DNA from: Clostridia bacterium
Lineage (GTDB): Bacteria; Bacillota; Clostridia; Acetivibrionales; DSM-2933
Length of the DNA stretch: 64,000 nucleotides
Assembly (NCBI GenBank): GCA_026418275.1
Contig: JAOABQ010000070.1
Coordinates: 186,001-250,000 of the forward strand
Direction of reading: 5' to 3'
In this document: in pieces, positions 1 through 8,738 of the stretch
How positions within the stretch are numbered: the stretch's first letter is position 1
How the letters are laid out: each line of letters opens with the position of its first letter
Made by a program: the position numbers and the translations under genes
Notes under the pieces: generated by a model
Database searches by the model: none
Seen by the model: only the letters and a program-made list of their open reading frames with translations
Told to the model about the DNA's origin: nothing

Positions 1-243
1 CTGTTCAAAGTTCCAGCAATACGTTGAAAAGCCGATTACATCAGGTTTGAAAGAAGCTATCGCAGAAATATTGATATTTGCTGCCCCAGGGTACAAGGAA
101 TTAAAATTGAAATTTTGAATTTCTATATGGTCGCGGTATGGATTTTTCTCCTTAACATAAGCTGCAAGCGAGTAAACAGCCCCACCTGCCCTATGTCTGG
201 TTTTCCCTACCATTGGGTCAATCATTACTAAAGCAATCCTCAT
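1..243 (-). CDS. B12-binding radical SAM protein, N-terminal part (runs off window)
   Basis: Partial gene: 81 codons are visible from an ATG at 243 to the window edge. A GGAAGGG ribosome site sits about 7 bases upstream. The peptide begins MRIALVMID and reaches KPDVIGFSTYCWNFE, which matches the first alpha/beta unit of the cobalamin-binding domain found at the N-terminus of B12-dependent radical SAM enzymes. The CxxxCxxC cluster motif would lie outside the window. It follows the zinc dehydrogenase by 119 bases in the same direction, so it is probably part of the aminocyclitol operon and shows that the cluster extends leftward. It would be the third B12-type radical SAM protein here; its reaction (C-methylation or another radical step) cannot be told. 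Confidence 0.7.
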   Translation of the reverse strand, partial: MRIALVMIDPMVGKTRHRAGGAVYSLAAYVKEKNPYRDHIEIQNFNFNSLYPGAANINISAIASFKPDVIGFSTYCWNFEQ

Positions 244-362
244 AAAATCCCTTCCTCATGTATATAGAATACGATAGTGACGATATATCCGGTAACGCAT
301 GAAGAGCACTTTAACCCTATTCAAAATACCGGTATTCGGATTTTCCGTAATTTCTACCAGTA

Positions 363-1376
363 TCAAAATTTGAAGACCGAACGTATTATACCGTCCTTCC
401 TCTCCTTCATAAGATTCAAAACCGTTTCATACTCCTCCAAAGGGAATTCGTGGGTTATCAACTTCTCCGTATCTATCACCTTATTCTCAATAAGCTCAAT
501 AGCTTGCAGCCATGTTTCGGTAGGTGACAGCACACCATATATAGTGATGGATTTGAGCATGATCATACTCGGCTCTATATTTACCTTTTCATGGGCAGAA
601 TACCCAATATATCCGATTCTTCCTCCGGGCTTAACAATCTCCAAGGCAGTATTAAACGCATCCGCGGACCCGGTTGCATCAAACACCACATCAGGCAGAG
701 GCATCCAACCCTTTTTATAATCTTCAACCAGATTCCCCTGATTCATATCATAGGTTGCTGTTGCCCCCAAAGAGCTTGCAATTTTGAGCCTGTCCCCGAT
801 ATAGTCCATAACTTGAATTTGTGTAGCTCCCATTTGCTTTGCCAGTGAAACAAGGAGGAGTCCGATGACTCCACTGCCTAAAATTGCAACCTTTTCAGCC
901 GGTCTTATGCCAACTCTTTGTATGGCATTGTATACAACGGCTAAAGGCTCTATCAGACAAGCATCCTTCAAGGAAATACTGTCGGGTATGGGAATAACAT
1001 TCTTTACGTCAGCCACCACATATTCCGCATAACCGCCATTTAAATTAACACCGATCTCATTCATATTTTCACAAAGATTCCGTCTGCTTTTTCTGCACTG
1101 CTCACACTGTTGGCAAGGAAAGAGAATATCTACAACCACTTTTTTCCCAACGAGGTATTGGTATTTCTCAGGAGCTTTAGCAACAACGCCGCTCCACTCA
1201 TGGCCAGGTATCAAAGGCAGTTTCAGCCCGTGAAAATCCCCTCTTATGAGTTTTACATCACTGCTGCACATCATGGAGTATTGTACCTTTATAAGTACCT
1301 GTTCTTCGTTAAACGCAGGTTCTTCGGTTTCACAAAACTTTAATTGGTTGGGTCCCAGTACGTATAAAGCTTTCAT
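363..1376 (-). CDS. zinc-dependent medium-chain dehydrogenase, candidate 2-deoxy-scyllo-inosamine dehydrogenase
   Basis: 337 residues. Start set at ATG 1376 because GGAGGG lies 9 bases upstream; an upstream in-frame extension has no ribosome site. Visible: catalytic zinc residues Cys37 (CSSD) and His59-Glu60 (GHE), a structural zinc knuckle with Cys88, Cys91, Cys94 and Cys102, and the nucleotide-binding GSGVIG at 167-172. All key residues are intact. In 2-deoxystreptamine pathways the 3-OH of 2-deoxy-scyllo-inosamine is oxidised either by NAD(P)-dependent zinc enzymes of this family (NeoA/KanK type) or by the radical SAM enzyme BtrN. With a DOI synthase and two BtrR-like aminotransferases in the same operon, that step is the best assignment, but sugar-alcohol dehydrogenase on another intermediate is possible. 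It follows the second aminotransferase by 13 bases. Confidence 0.7.
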   Translation of the reverse strand: MKALYVLGPNQLKFCETEEPAFNEEQVLIKVQYSMMCSSDVKLIRGDFHGLKLPLIPGHEWSGVVAKAPEKYQYLVGKKVVVDILFPCQQCEQCRKSRRNLCENMNEIGVNLNGGYAEYVVADVKNVIPIPDSISLKDACLIEPLAVVYNAIQRVGIRPAEKVAILGSGVIGLLLVSLAKQMGATQIQVMDYIGDRLKIASSLGATATYDMNQGNLVEDYKKGWMPLPDVVFDATGSADAFNTALEIVKPGGRIGYIGYSAHEKVNIEPSMIMLKSITIYGVLSPTETWLQAIELIENKVIDTEKLITHEFPLEEYETVLNLMKERKDGIIRSVFKF

Positions 1377-1389
1377 AAACATTACCCTC

Positions 1390-2655
1390 CTATATCTCGT
1401 TTGAGTATTTTTTAACTTTTTCAAATGCCCTAATAATATCATCCATATCTTCACGTTCTGCCAGTAAAATGGAATGGTGAAACACAGCTAAGCTTTTATA
1501 TATTTCTTCACAACAAGGAAATTTTTTTGTCTTAAGTTCTTCAAACCTCTTGTCCCTACAATAAAACGCATAACGTTTTTTTGTCCAGGGTGAAAAAAGC
1601 TTGTTCCGATACACCGGTACATCTGTCGGATGTATAGAAAATCCTGTCTCTTTGCTTAGAGCATTACAAATATCCGCCAGGTCTTTCCCTCCAAACATCC
1701 CTGTATCAAGCCTGACTGCATATTCGTAATACGTTCGCTGCGTTACTTTTCCATAGGGCTTTAATGGGGTAATTCCGGGAATGGAAAGGAGATGCTTATC
1801 CAAATACCGGGCATTGCCTTCTCTTTTCTCATTCCATTCCTTCAGCTTATCCAATTGGGCGATCAATATTGCTGCCTGGAATTCAGACAAACAATAGTTG
1901 CTGCCCATAAATTCACTGTCATATATCAACTGATCCTCGCCTAAACTTTGACGTGCCTCATCAAAACTGCATCCATCCGTCTTTGTCCTGAATACCATCT
2001 CAAATATCTTAGGATCATTGGTTAGGAGAGCACCTCCTTCTCCACAAGTCAGAACCTTTTCCTGGTTAAAGCTAAAAACACCCACATGCCCGACGGTACC
2101 CACAAAATGCTCTCCCCACTTTGCTCCATGTGCCTGAGAGCAGTCTTCAATAACATATAGGTCGTGTTCTTTTGCTATCTTCATTATTTTATCCATATCA
2201 GCTACCGAACAGTGAAGGTGTACAGGTATAATCGCCTTTGTTTTAGGCCCTATCGCTTTCCTCACTTCCTCAGGGTCAATACAGGTTGTATCCTTATCAA
2301 TATCCACCATCACAGGAACAGCCCCTGCATTTAAAACAGCGGTAACAGGTGCAATCCACGTAAGGGCGGGAACAATTACTTCATCCCCCGGTCCTATATT
2401 TAATGCTTCAAGTGCCAATAATAAGCTGACTGAACCGGATGTTGTCACGGCACAATACGATGCACGGTTATACTTTGCAAACAACTTGGAAAACGCTTCT
2501 TCCTTGCATGGAAGCCCGGTCCAACTCCCCCGCACCGACCAGCGACCCGATTTTGCCACTTCCGCAATGATACCGCCGGCAGATTCAATCCAAATAGGCC
2601 ATTTAGGCCATTTTTCCCTTATAACCGGTTGGTTGTTGTGTACTGCAAGATTCAT
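1390..2655 (-). CDS. DegT/DnrJ/AHBA-synthase family aminotransferase (second cyclitol aminotransferase)
   Basis: 421 residues. A PLP-dependent fold-type I enzyme of the sugar/cyclitol aminotransferase class. The Schiff-base lysine is Lys200 in NQEKVLTCGEGG, and the PLP-contacting motifs TTSGSVSLLLALEAL and VIEDCSQAHG are present. The tail and middle (GSNYCLSEFQAAILIAQLDKL) resemble the BtrR/BtrS group that transaminates scyllo-inosose derivatives with glutamine. It is a paralogue of the upstream neighbour at 2694-3965. In butirosin one enzyme performs both transaminations; here the duplication suggests one enzyme per step (DOI, then amino-DOI), or action on a different keto sugar. Ribosome site AGAGGT precedes the ATG. 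Gap of 38 bases to the upstream gene. Confidence 0.85.
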   Translation of the reverse strand: MNLAVHNNQPVIREKWPKWPIWIESAGGIIAEVAKSGRWSVRGSWTGLPCKEEAFSKLFAKYNRASYCAVTTSGSVSLLLALEALNIGPGDEVIVPALTWIAPVTAVLNAGAVPVMVDIDKDTTCIDPEEVRKAIGPKTKAIIPVHLHCSVADMDKIMKIAKEHDLYVIEDCSQAHGAKWGEHFVGTVGHVGVFSFNQEKVLTCGEGGALLTNDPKIFEMVFRTKTDGCSFDEARQSLGEDQLIYDSEFMGSNYCLSEFQAAILIAQLDKLKEWNEKREGNARYLDKHLLSIPGITPLKPYGKVTQRTYYEYAVRLDTGMFGGKDLADICNALSKETGFSIHPTDVPVYRNKLFSPWTKKRYAFYCRDKRFEELKTKKFPCCEEIYKSLAVFHHSILLAEREDMDDIIRAFEKVKKYSNEI

Positions 2656-2693
2656 ACGAGTTACCTCTTACTTTATATTTTTACACTTTGTTT

Positions 2694-3965
2694 TTATATG
2701 ATTTCATGGGCAAATCTCCGAACCTTCTCAAATGCCGCGGCGATATCATCCATATCCTGCCTGTCACCTAAAAGTATGGAGTGGTGCATGACAATTCCTT
2801 CGTTTTCTGCTGCCTTTACCGAAACCGGAAGCCTGTATCCGTCGGTGGATAATGCTTCTACATAGGCATCGCTCCATGCATATCTTTTCTTGGTTAGAGG
2901 TCTATATAAAGGTGATGTATGAAGAGGCTTGTATGGCTGCTCTACTGTACAATTGAGTTCCGCCTCCAGAGCTTTGCAAATCTTATCAACAGGACTTCCT
3001 GCGAAATACTGATTGTCAATCCGCACCGCATAACGGTAATAGGATTGCTTGGTTACCTGCTCATGCCTTTTCATGATTCTTATACCTGGAATTTGGGATA
3101 ACTGGCTGTCAAGGTAAACAGCGTTACTTTCCTTCAATCTGTTTTGCTTCTCCAGCCTTTGAAGCTGGTCAAGAAGGACAGCTGCCTGAAACTCGGACAA
3201 ACAGTAATTTGTACCCATGATACTTCCCTTTTCAATCAACTGCATTTTATCCATTTGAAGCTTTTCTTCCTCTATGTATACCCTGGAATTTGACCGGAGC
3301 TCAATACATCTCTCATAGTAGTTTTTGTCCTTGGTTAAAATGACTCCGCCCTCGCCTGACGTAAGAACCTTTCCCTGCTGCAAGCTAAAAGCGCCTATAT
3401 CGCCGATAGTACCTGCATATTGATCTCTCCATAAAGACCCATGTGAATGTGAACTGTCTTCTATAACATAAAGATCATGCTCTTTTGCTATTTTCAAGAT
3501 TTCATCCATATCCACCATGCATCCGTATAAGTGAACAGGTATAATTGCTTTTGTTTTGCTTGTGATGGCTTTTTTAACCTCAGCACCGGAAATACAGTAT
3601 GTATTTGGGTCAATATCTACAAAGACCGGTGTTGCATTCACATCACAGACAGCAATGGCAGTGGCCACCCAGGTAAGCGCAGGAATAATCACTTCATCGC
3701 CAGGTCCAACCCCTAAGGCTTCAAGAGCTATAACCAAGCTGCTTGACCCATTGGTGGTAGTAATACTGTAGGGTGCCTTATTAAACTTTGCAAACGCTTG
3801 TTCAAACTGCTCACACTTGCTCGTTGTTCCTTTCCATTGTCCGCTAATTGCCCATCTGCCGCTATGTAAAACAGATTCCAGTTGTTTTAGTGTGTTTTCA
3901 TCCCATTCGGGCCATCCGGGCCATTTTTTGTCCCTTGCTGAAGTTCCTCCGTTTATAGCAAGCAT
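2694..3965 (-). CDS. L-glutamine:2-deoxy-scyllo-inosose aminotransferase (BtrR-like)
   Basis: 423 residues. Close to BtrR/BtrS of butirosin producers as I recall that sequence: shared blocks include RWAISG near residue 38, the PLP-lysine block QQGKVLTSGEGG (Lys199), and GTNYCLSEFQAAVLLDQLQ. It should convert 2-deoxy-scyllo-inosose to 2-deoxy-scyllo-inosamine with PLP and an amino donor such as glutamine. Start ATG 3965 has GGGGG 7 bases upstream. It lies 12 bases after the glycosyltransferase gene and 38 before its paralogue. Family membership is firm; which of the two transaminations it performs is inferred from the closer BtrR resemblance. Confidence 0.87.
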   Translation of the reverse strand: MLAINGGTSARDKKWPGWPEWDENTLKQLESVLHSGRWAISGQWKGTTSKCEQFEQAFAKFNKAPYSITTTNGSSSLVIALEALGVGPGDEVIIPALTWVATAIAVCDVNATPVFVDIDPNTYCISGAEVKKAITSKTKAIIPVHLYGCMVDMDEILKIAKEHDLYVIEDSSHSHGSLWRDQYAGTIGDIGAFSLQQGKVLTSGEGGVILTKDKNYYERCIELRSNSRVYIEEEKLQMDKMQLIEKGSIMGTNYCLSEFQAAVLLDQLQRLEKQNRLKESNAVYLDSQLSQIPGIRIMKRHEQVTKQSYYRYAVRIDNQYFAGSPVDKICKALEAELNCTVEQPYKPLHTSPLYRPLTKKRYAWSDAYVEALSTDGYRLPVSVKAAENEGIVMHHSILLGDRQDMDDIAAAFEKVRRFAHEII

Positions 3966-3977
3966 ATTTTTCCCCCT

Positions 3978-5240
3978 TTAGATTCCCTTTATCTTTTCAT
4001 AGCACGAAAAAACCTTCTCCATCACTTTGGACTGGTCAAACCTCTCTTTAATCTCACTGTAAAGGTTCACTCCCAATGCTTTTCCTGTTTCCTTATCTTT
4101 TAAGAGGCAGTCCAGTTTTTCCGCAATGGCAGCCGGTGACTTTGAAGGAACTAGAATTCCACTGTACCCGTCTTTGATATTTTCCGTCAGTCCGCCTACC
4201 GCGGCCGCAATGACCGGTTTTTTCAGGCTCGCAACTTCCAGAAGTACACTGCCCAACTCCTCGTGTACCGAAGGTATGACCATCACATCGGATATAGAAA
4301 TTCCCACCGCCACCATATCATTTGAAATAAATCCGGTTACAGTAACCCGGTCCCTTAATCCCAAACTCTCAATCATTTCATCCAGTTGTTCTCTCTCATT
4401 CCCGTCACCACAGAAAAGGAAGTGCACATTCGGAGTATTTATAAGCTTGATTGCCTCAACCAGATAATTCCAACCCTTTTCATGGGCAATTCTCCCCGCA
4501 AACCCAACAACCCTCTTGCCCTCAGGTATTTTAAACCTCTTATAAAACCCTTGAACCTTCTCCTCTGTAACATTACCCGGAAAATCATCCATTGCGATCA
4601 TATCAGGTACTACAAAAATTGGTTTTGAGCTGAGTTTTTTATATTCATTGATAAGAAGTCTTTTCGTCCGATCCGTCAAGACAATCACTGCATCCGCACT
4701 TGACAGGCATATCCCTTCAATCTTTATAATATAACGGTTAATCAGCTTGTCCAGCTTGTTCATAGGTTCATAGGTACCCATTCTGCAGCAGTGAACGGTA
4801 TACACTAAGGGCTTTCGCATAATCCATTTTGAGAAGAGGCCTACGATGAGAGGTGCCGCCACTCCACTGCAATGGGAATGTATAATGTCAAACCTTGTCT
4901 TTTTAGAAAAAAGGGATTTTAAAGCGCTTCCCGCTAAACGGCCAATGACACCCACACCCCAGTAAAAGTTTAATCCTACTGTCCCTCTGACCTTGGAACG
5001 TACAGGTATCATTGGGATATTCGCAGCTTGAATTTCTACTCGTTCGTTTAGGTTCCAGCTTTTGGGTGCCCCTTTCATTCCAATCGTTAGTACAGTTTGT
5101 TTGACACTTTTTTGGGACAATGCGTCAGAAAGCCTATAAATCTGTGTTTGCATTCCTCCGATCGGATCAAGGGGCACATGCCAACTTTCTACAATTCCCG
5201 GCGGAAAGTAAAAATGCGGAGTTAATCTAAGAATATTCAT
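3978..5240 (-). CDS. GT4-family glycosyltransferase (BtrM/NeoM-type candidate)
   Basis: About 420 residues from ATG 5240. Three more in-frame ATGs/TTG lie just upstream (to 5261); 5240 is preferred because AGGATG sits 9 bases before it. GT-B fold of family GT4: N-terminal LTPHFYFPPGIVESW with the acceptor-side GGMQTQIYRL, C-terminal VVGFAGRIAHEKGW and the donor-binding ExxxxxxxE stretch HEELGSVLLEVASLKKPVIA. In aminoglycoside clusters GT4 enzymes attach N-acetylglucosamine to 2-deoxystreptamine, giving the paromamine precursor. That role fits the neighbourhood, but no BtrD-type deacetylase is visible in the window. Other sugar donors are possible. Confidence 0.75.
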   Translation of the reverse strand: MNILRLTPHFYFPPGIVESWHVPLDPIGGMQTQIYRLSDALSQKSVKQTVLTIGMKGAPKSWNLNERVEIQAANIPMIPVRSKVRGTVGLNFYWGVGVIGRLAGSALKSLFSKKTRFDIIHSHCSGVAAPLIVGLFSKWIMRKPLVYTVHCCRMGTYEPMNKLDKLINRYIIKIEGICLSSADAVIVLTDRTKRLLINEYKKLSSKPIFVVPDMIAMDDFPGNVTEEKVQGFYKRFKIPEGKRVVGFAGRIAHEKGWNYLVEAIKLINTPNVHFLFCGDGNEREQLDEMIESLGLRDRVTVTGFISNDMVAVGISISDVMVIPSVHEELGSVLLEVASLKKPVIAAAVGGLTENIKDGYSGILVPSKSPAAIAEKLDCLLKDKETGKALGVNLYSEIKERFDQSKVMEKVFSCYEKIKGI

Positions 5241-5264
5241 GTTCATCACCATCCTATACAAGGA

Positions 5265-6080
5265 TTAAAAAGTCATTCTCCTTATTACCCGGTGGAAAAT
5301 GAAATCCGGCAGTATTTTTCTCATCATGAGAATCATGCTCGCATTGCTTCCGGCAGCATACCGCAGCTTCCATTTCCCGTCATCGACTGCCTTATATATG
5401 GTTTTGGAAATTACACTTGGGTGTGACCCCTTTTTAAGAAAAGATCCCATTTTTTTCTCGCTTTTTTGGTACATTTCCCGGTATATGGATTCGGGGTCCT
5501 TGTCTATTCTTTCCATGGACCGGTTGTAAAAATTGGTTTTAATAATACCCGGCTCAACCAGCTTCACCCTGATATTAAAAGGTCTCAATTCATAATGAAG
5601 GGATTCCGAAAAACCCTCTACAGCCCATTTGGTTCCATGATAGAGGCTGTAATAAGGAAAAACAACTCTTCCACCGATGGATGAAATATTAACAATTGTA
5701 CCGAAGCCCTGCTTTCTGAATATGGGAATGATTTCTCTTGTTACATCCATGAGCCCCAGCACATTTGTTTTATACTGTTTCAGGATCTGGTCCTTTTCGG
5801 ACAATTCAAAGGGTCCCACCAAGGCATAGCCTGCGTTATTAATAACCGCATCAATTGTTTTATACTTTTTAAGCGCGGCACTCATAACATTTTTTATACT
5901 TTCATGATCCTGTACGTCCAAATATTGGAGTTCAATGTTATTTTTACCTAAAAATTCACTTTGACTTTTTTCCGGCTGTCTCATTGTCGCAACAACATTC
6001 CAACCTTTCCCTGCAAAAAGCAAAGCGGTTTCCAACCCGATACCGGATGAAGAGCCGGTAATAATCACTGTTTTTGGCAT
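5265..6080 (-). CDS. short-chain dehydrogenase/reductase
   Basis: About 271 residues from ATG 6080, preceded by a purine-rich GGAAGGG; an in-frame ATG at 6110 is the alternative. Classical SDR: cofactor motif TGSSSGIGLETA near the N-terminus, NNAG in the middle, catalytic Ser in VNISSIGG, and YxxxK as YHGTK. The basic residue after the first strand (MRQPEK) hints at NADP. Lies between the glycosyltransferase (24 bases) and the methyltransferase. Possible roles: oxidising a sugar hydroxyl before transamination (a BtrQ/NeoG-type step, otherwise missing here) or reducing the acyl chain or aldehyde. Sequence alone does not decide. Confidence 0.8.
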   Translation of the reverse strand: MPKTVIITGSSSGIGLETALLFAGKGWNVVATMRQPEKSQSEFLGKNNIELQYLDVQDHESIKNVMSAALKKYKTIDAVINNAGYALVGPFELSEKDQILKQYKTNVLGLMDVTREIIPIFRKQGFGTIVNISSIGGRVVFPYYSLYHGTKWAVEGFSESLHYELRPFNIRVKLVEPGIIKTNFYNRSMERIDKDPESIYREMYQKSEKKMGSFLKKGSHPSVISKTIYKAVDDGKWKLRYAAGSNASMILMMRKILPDFIFHRVIRRMTF

Positions 6081-6153
6081 AGTCGGTTTCCCTTCCCTTT
6101 CCTTATGCATTTTCCCGGATGGTATCCTGTTGTAAATCCTTTAAATCTGTTTT

Positions 6154-6858
6154 TTAAACACGGTGTACGATAAAACTTTGTCCAAAGGCCTCAAAGGGCA
6201 AGTATGGACTTAATTTAATATCCTTATGACGCTCCAACCACTCTCTCACTGCCTTTTGTTCACCATGTTCGGGACTGCTTTTAAAACAGTGCCAGTCGTC
6301 AAACAGTATTACCGTCCCCTCTACAAGATAGGGCGAGATGAATTCAAGAACAGGAACCGTTGAAATGTAAAGATCACAGTCAACTAAGACAACAGCGGCT
6401 TCTTTTAACGGCAGCTTACTGCGCAGTTCTTCGGTAAGGACTTTGTCGTACCATCCTGCAATGGTAGTTACCCTGGAAATATCCACACCACCCCGGCGAA
6501 GATCCTTGTAAAATTCCTTTTCACTGGAGGAAAACTCACCCTTCTTAAATTCTGGAATGTCCGCATCTACGCCTTTAATGTCCGGAAGGCCTTCAAAGGA
6601 ATCAAAACCATAAAACTTGATTTTATTCATATCGCATCTTTTTGCTGCCTTATAAGCCCACGTCATGGTATATCCGCCAAAACATCCGAATTCTAAATAA
6701 TCCCCCTCCAGCTTCATTTCCGAAACGAACTCAAATGCTTTGATCATCCCGCTTCCGAACTCATCTACCGAAAGTTTTTTTAAATTTTCCAGTATGATTC
6801 TGGTCCTGCTAAACTTATCATCATTTCTTAATCTATCAATAAATCCTAAAACCCCCAT
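6154..6858 (-). CDS. TylF/MycF-type class I O-methyltransferase
   Basis: 234 residues from ATG 6858, where GGAG lies 9 bases upstream; an ATG at 6873 has no ribosome site and would overlap the ketosynthase stop. SAM-binding strand LEFGCFGGYT, followed by FYGFDSFEGLPD, and the metal-binding acidic set DCDLY and LFDDWH typical of Mg-dependent macrocin O-methyltransferases (TylF, MycF), which methylate sugar hydroxyls. In this operon it may methylate a hydroxyl of the sugar, cyclitol or acyl arm. The ketosynthase stop lies just upstream, so translation is probably coupled. Confidence 0.82.
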   Translation of the reverse strand: MGVLGFIDRLRNDDKFSRTRIILENLKKLSVDEFGSGMIKAFEFVSEMKLEGDYLEFGCFGGYTMTWAYKAAKRCDMNKIKFYGFDSFEGLPDIKGVDADIPEFKKGEFSSSEKEFYKDLRRGGVDISRVTTIAGWYDKVLTEELRSKLPLKEAAVVLVDCDLYISTVPVLEFISPYLVEGTVILFDDWHCFKSSPEHGEQKAVREWLERHKDIKLSPYLPFEAFGQSFIVHRV

Positions 6859-6863
6859 ACTAT

Positions 6864-8120
6864 CTATCTCCATGTTTCATATTTTTTCAATACAATACTT
6901 ACATCCTGCCCTGCAAAGGCAAAAGAATTGGATATACCCACATTTAAAGCACATTCTCTTTTGACATTCGGAACATAATCCAAATCACACTCGTCATCTT
7001 TATTTTCATGGTTTATAGTTGGCGGGATCACTCCGTGGTATAAGCTTAATGCAGTAGCAATACATTCCGCCGCACCGGCCGCACAAATCAAATGTCCGAA
7101 AATAGATTTGTTTGCAGTTATGGGTATTTCACCGGATTTTTCCTTGAAAACTGCCTTAACTACCGCTGTTTCCACCTTATCGTTGATAAGGGTGGAGGTT
7201 CCGTGCGCATTGATGAAATCAACGTCATTGATCCCTAGCCCTGCATCCTCAAGGGAATTTAATATGGCTGCTTTTTGTATATTGCATGTAGGGTCCGGCG
7301 TTGAAATATGTGAAGCTTCGTTAAGATTTGCATAACCTGCGACCTCCGCCCATACTTTTGCCTTTCGAGCAAGAGCAGATTCCAGGGACTCCAAAATCAA
7401 AATACCGGCCCCTTCTCCAAGAACAAAACCGTCTCTAGCTTTATCAAAAGGTCTGGATGCCTTGGCAGGATCGGTGTTTTGCGACAGTACGCCAAGGGAA
7501 CTGAAAAAGCTGATACCTTCAAGGCTTACCATGGAATCCACTCCACCACATAAAACTACATCCAATTCACCGGCTTTAATCATTTTCATAGCTTCCCCGA
7601 CAGCTTGCGCGCCGGATGAACAAGCAGAATTGATGATGCTTACAGGGCCCTCAATGTTAAATTCCTTTACGATAGGTTTAGTGATATTATGCGCATCACA
7701 GTACTGGGTCAGTTCCTTTAATTCCTTCAACCTTTCGTGAGACAAACTTCCCTTTTCACGTTCATCCATAAACAGCTCAAGGAGGGGTAAGTAGTTATAC
7801 CGGTATATGCCGCTGCCAATACATATTCCCATTTCCCGGAGACTTTCCGATCCCAATAAACCTGCATCCTTTAATGCCTCTGTTGCAGCTTTTAAGGAAA
7901 ATCTCATGACCCTCGTCATTTCGTTTCCTGCTTCATCTGCCTCTCCATGAAAACAATCTACTTCCGCTGCGATTTTTATTGGAAGACTATAGGTTTCAAA
8001 CCCTTGAATATGCTTAATACCGGACACACCCTCTACCAAGCTGCTCCAATATGTCTCAAGGTTTTCTCCTATAGGAGATACAATTCCCATTCCGGTAACA
8101 ACAACTCTTCTATCCTTCAT
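6864..8120 (-). CDS. beta-ketoacyl-ACP synthase (FabF/type II KS), active
   Basis: 418 residues. Thiolase-fold condensing enzyme with an intact catalytic triad: Cys167 in NSACSSGAQ, His306 in NAHGTST and His343 in KSIFGH. Family-typical length. RBS AAAGGTG lies 8 bases upstream, inside the ACP gene, whose last 11 bases overlap the start. It should elongate an acyl chain on the adjacent carrier protein by decarboxylative condensation with malonyl-ACP. A second, inactive KS-like gene at 11170-12378 could be its heterodimer partner, as in type II polyketide KS/CLF pairs. No ketoreductase, dehydratase or enoyl reductase sits alongside except possibly the SDR, so reductive steps may be borrowed from housekeeping fatty acid synthesis. 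Confidence 0.88.
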   Translation of the reverse strand: MKDRRVVVTGMGIVSPIGENLETYWSSLVEGVSGIKHIQGFETYSLPIKIAAEVDCFHGEADEAGNEMTRVMRFSLKAATEALKDAGLLGSESLREMGICIGSGIYRYNYLPLLELFMDEREKGSLSHERLKELKELTQYCDAHNITKPIVKEFNIEGPVSIINSACSSGAQAVGEAMKMIKAGELDVVLCGGVDSMVSLEGISFFSSLGVLSQNTDPAKASRPFDKARDGFVLGEGAGILILESLESALARKAKVWAEVAGYANLNEASHISTPDPTCNIQKAAILNSLEDAGLGINDVDFINAHGTSTLINDKVETAVVKAVFKEKSGEIPITANKSIFGHLICAAGAAECIATALSLYHGVIPPTINHENKDDECDLDYVPNVKRECALNVGISNSFAFAGQDVSIVLKKYETWR

Positions 8121-8574
8121 TGGGATTCACCTTTTTCTCATCTTTATCGGCAAGGACTATAATCTGCTCCGCAATCCTTTCGATGGTTAAAAGTTCGGCA
8201 ATGATTTTGGAAGTCTCACTTGAAGTAATTTGGCTGCTTTTTTGATATAAGCTCCGGATAAAATCCAATTCCTCTTGTGTCATCTTTGAAGACAGCACAT
8301 CCTCCAAGCATTTAATTAAATCTTCCGGAGTAATGTCCTCGTTATTATTTGCAGCCGCTGTAGCATCTTGAATAAGCTTGGCAATAGAAAATTTGATATT
8401 TGTTTCCTTCTGGATCTTACTGACTAATGCCATCAAGTCAATGGAATCAACTCCCAGGTCATTGATAATTTTGGTCTTATTATCAATTTCCTCTTTATCA
8501 ATGTCTATGATATTGGAAACAATCTCCTTTACTTTTTCTATAACCTCATCCTTCGACATTTTGGTAATTTCCAT
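8110..8574 (-). CDS. acyl carrier protein with C-terminal helical extension
   Basis: 154 residues from ATG 8574 (GGAGGT 7 bases upstream). Residues 1 to about 85 form a carrier domain; Ser44 in LGVDSIDLM is the phosphopantetheine attachment site. The remaining ~70 residues are an acidic/basic helical tail (TQEELDFIRSLYQ ... IERIAEQIIVLADK) that ordinary ACPs of 75-90 residues lack. It may dock the KS/CLF or the reductase. The gene overlaps the ketosynthase by 11 bases, and a palindromic MITE-like element fills the gap to the upstream reductase gene. Confidence 0.85.
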   Translation of the reverse strand: MEITKMSKDEVIEKVKEIVSNIIDIDKEEIDNKTKIINDLGVDSIDLMALVSKIQKETNIKFSIAKLIQDATAAANNNEDITPEDLIKCLEDVLSSKMTQEELDFIRSLYQKSSQITSSETSKIIAELLTIERIAEQIIVLADKDEKKVNPNEG

Positions 8575-8630
8575 AAATACACCTCCGTACACAGTATTTC
8601 AAAAGGGATCATTCATTTAACTCTTCTTAT

Positions 8631-8728
8631 AGGTAACGAAGTGTAATCATAGTAAAATTCGAGAGATGAAATACCTGGTTTACGTGGTCTTTCAGAAATC
8701 GAAATTTTACTTTTGCAGTTCGTTATCT
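8631..8728. repeat. MITE-like palindromic element, copy A
   Basis: About 98 bases with inverted ends of the form AGRTAACGAAsTGyAA and a second, inner inverted pair (AAAATTCGA / TCGAAATTTT and GAAATACC / GGTCTTTC), so the whole unit can fold into one long hairpin. Copies B (22847-22942) and C (25779-25860) are clearly homologous. It sits in the 164-base gap between the reductase fusion and the ACP gene, so it will be transcribed within the operon and may act as an intercistronic RNA hairpin. No coding capacity. Confidence 0.8.
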
Positions 8729-8738
8729 CTAGAAATTA

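Noticed and set aside
277..848. Open frames on the plus strand opposite the zinc dehydrogenase
   Set aside because: Antisense shadows of a clearly real gene; no ribosome sites or recognisable protein motifs.
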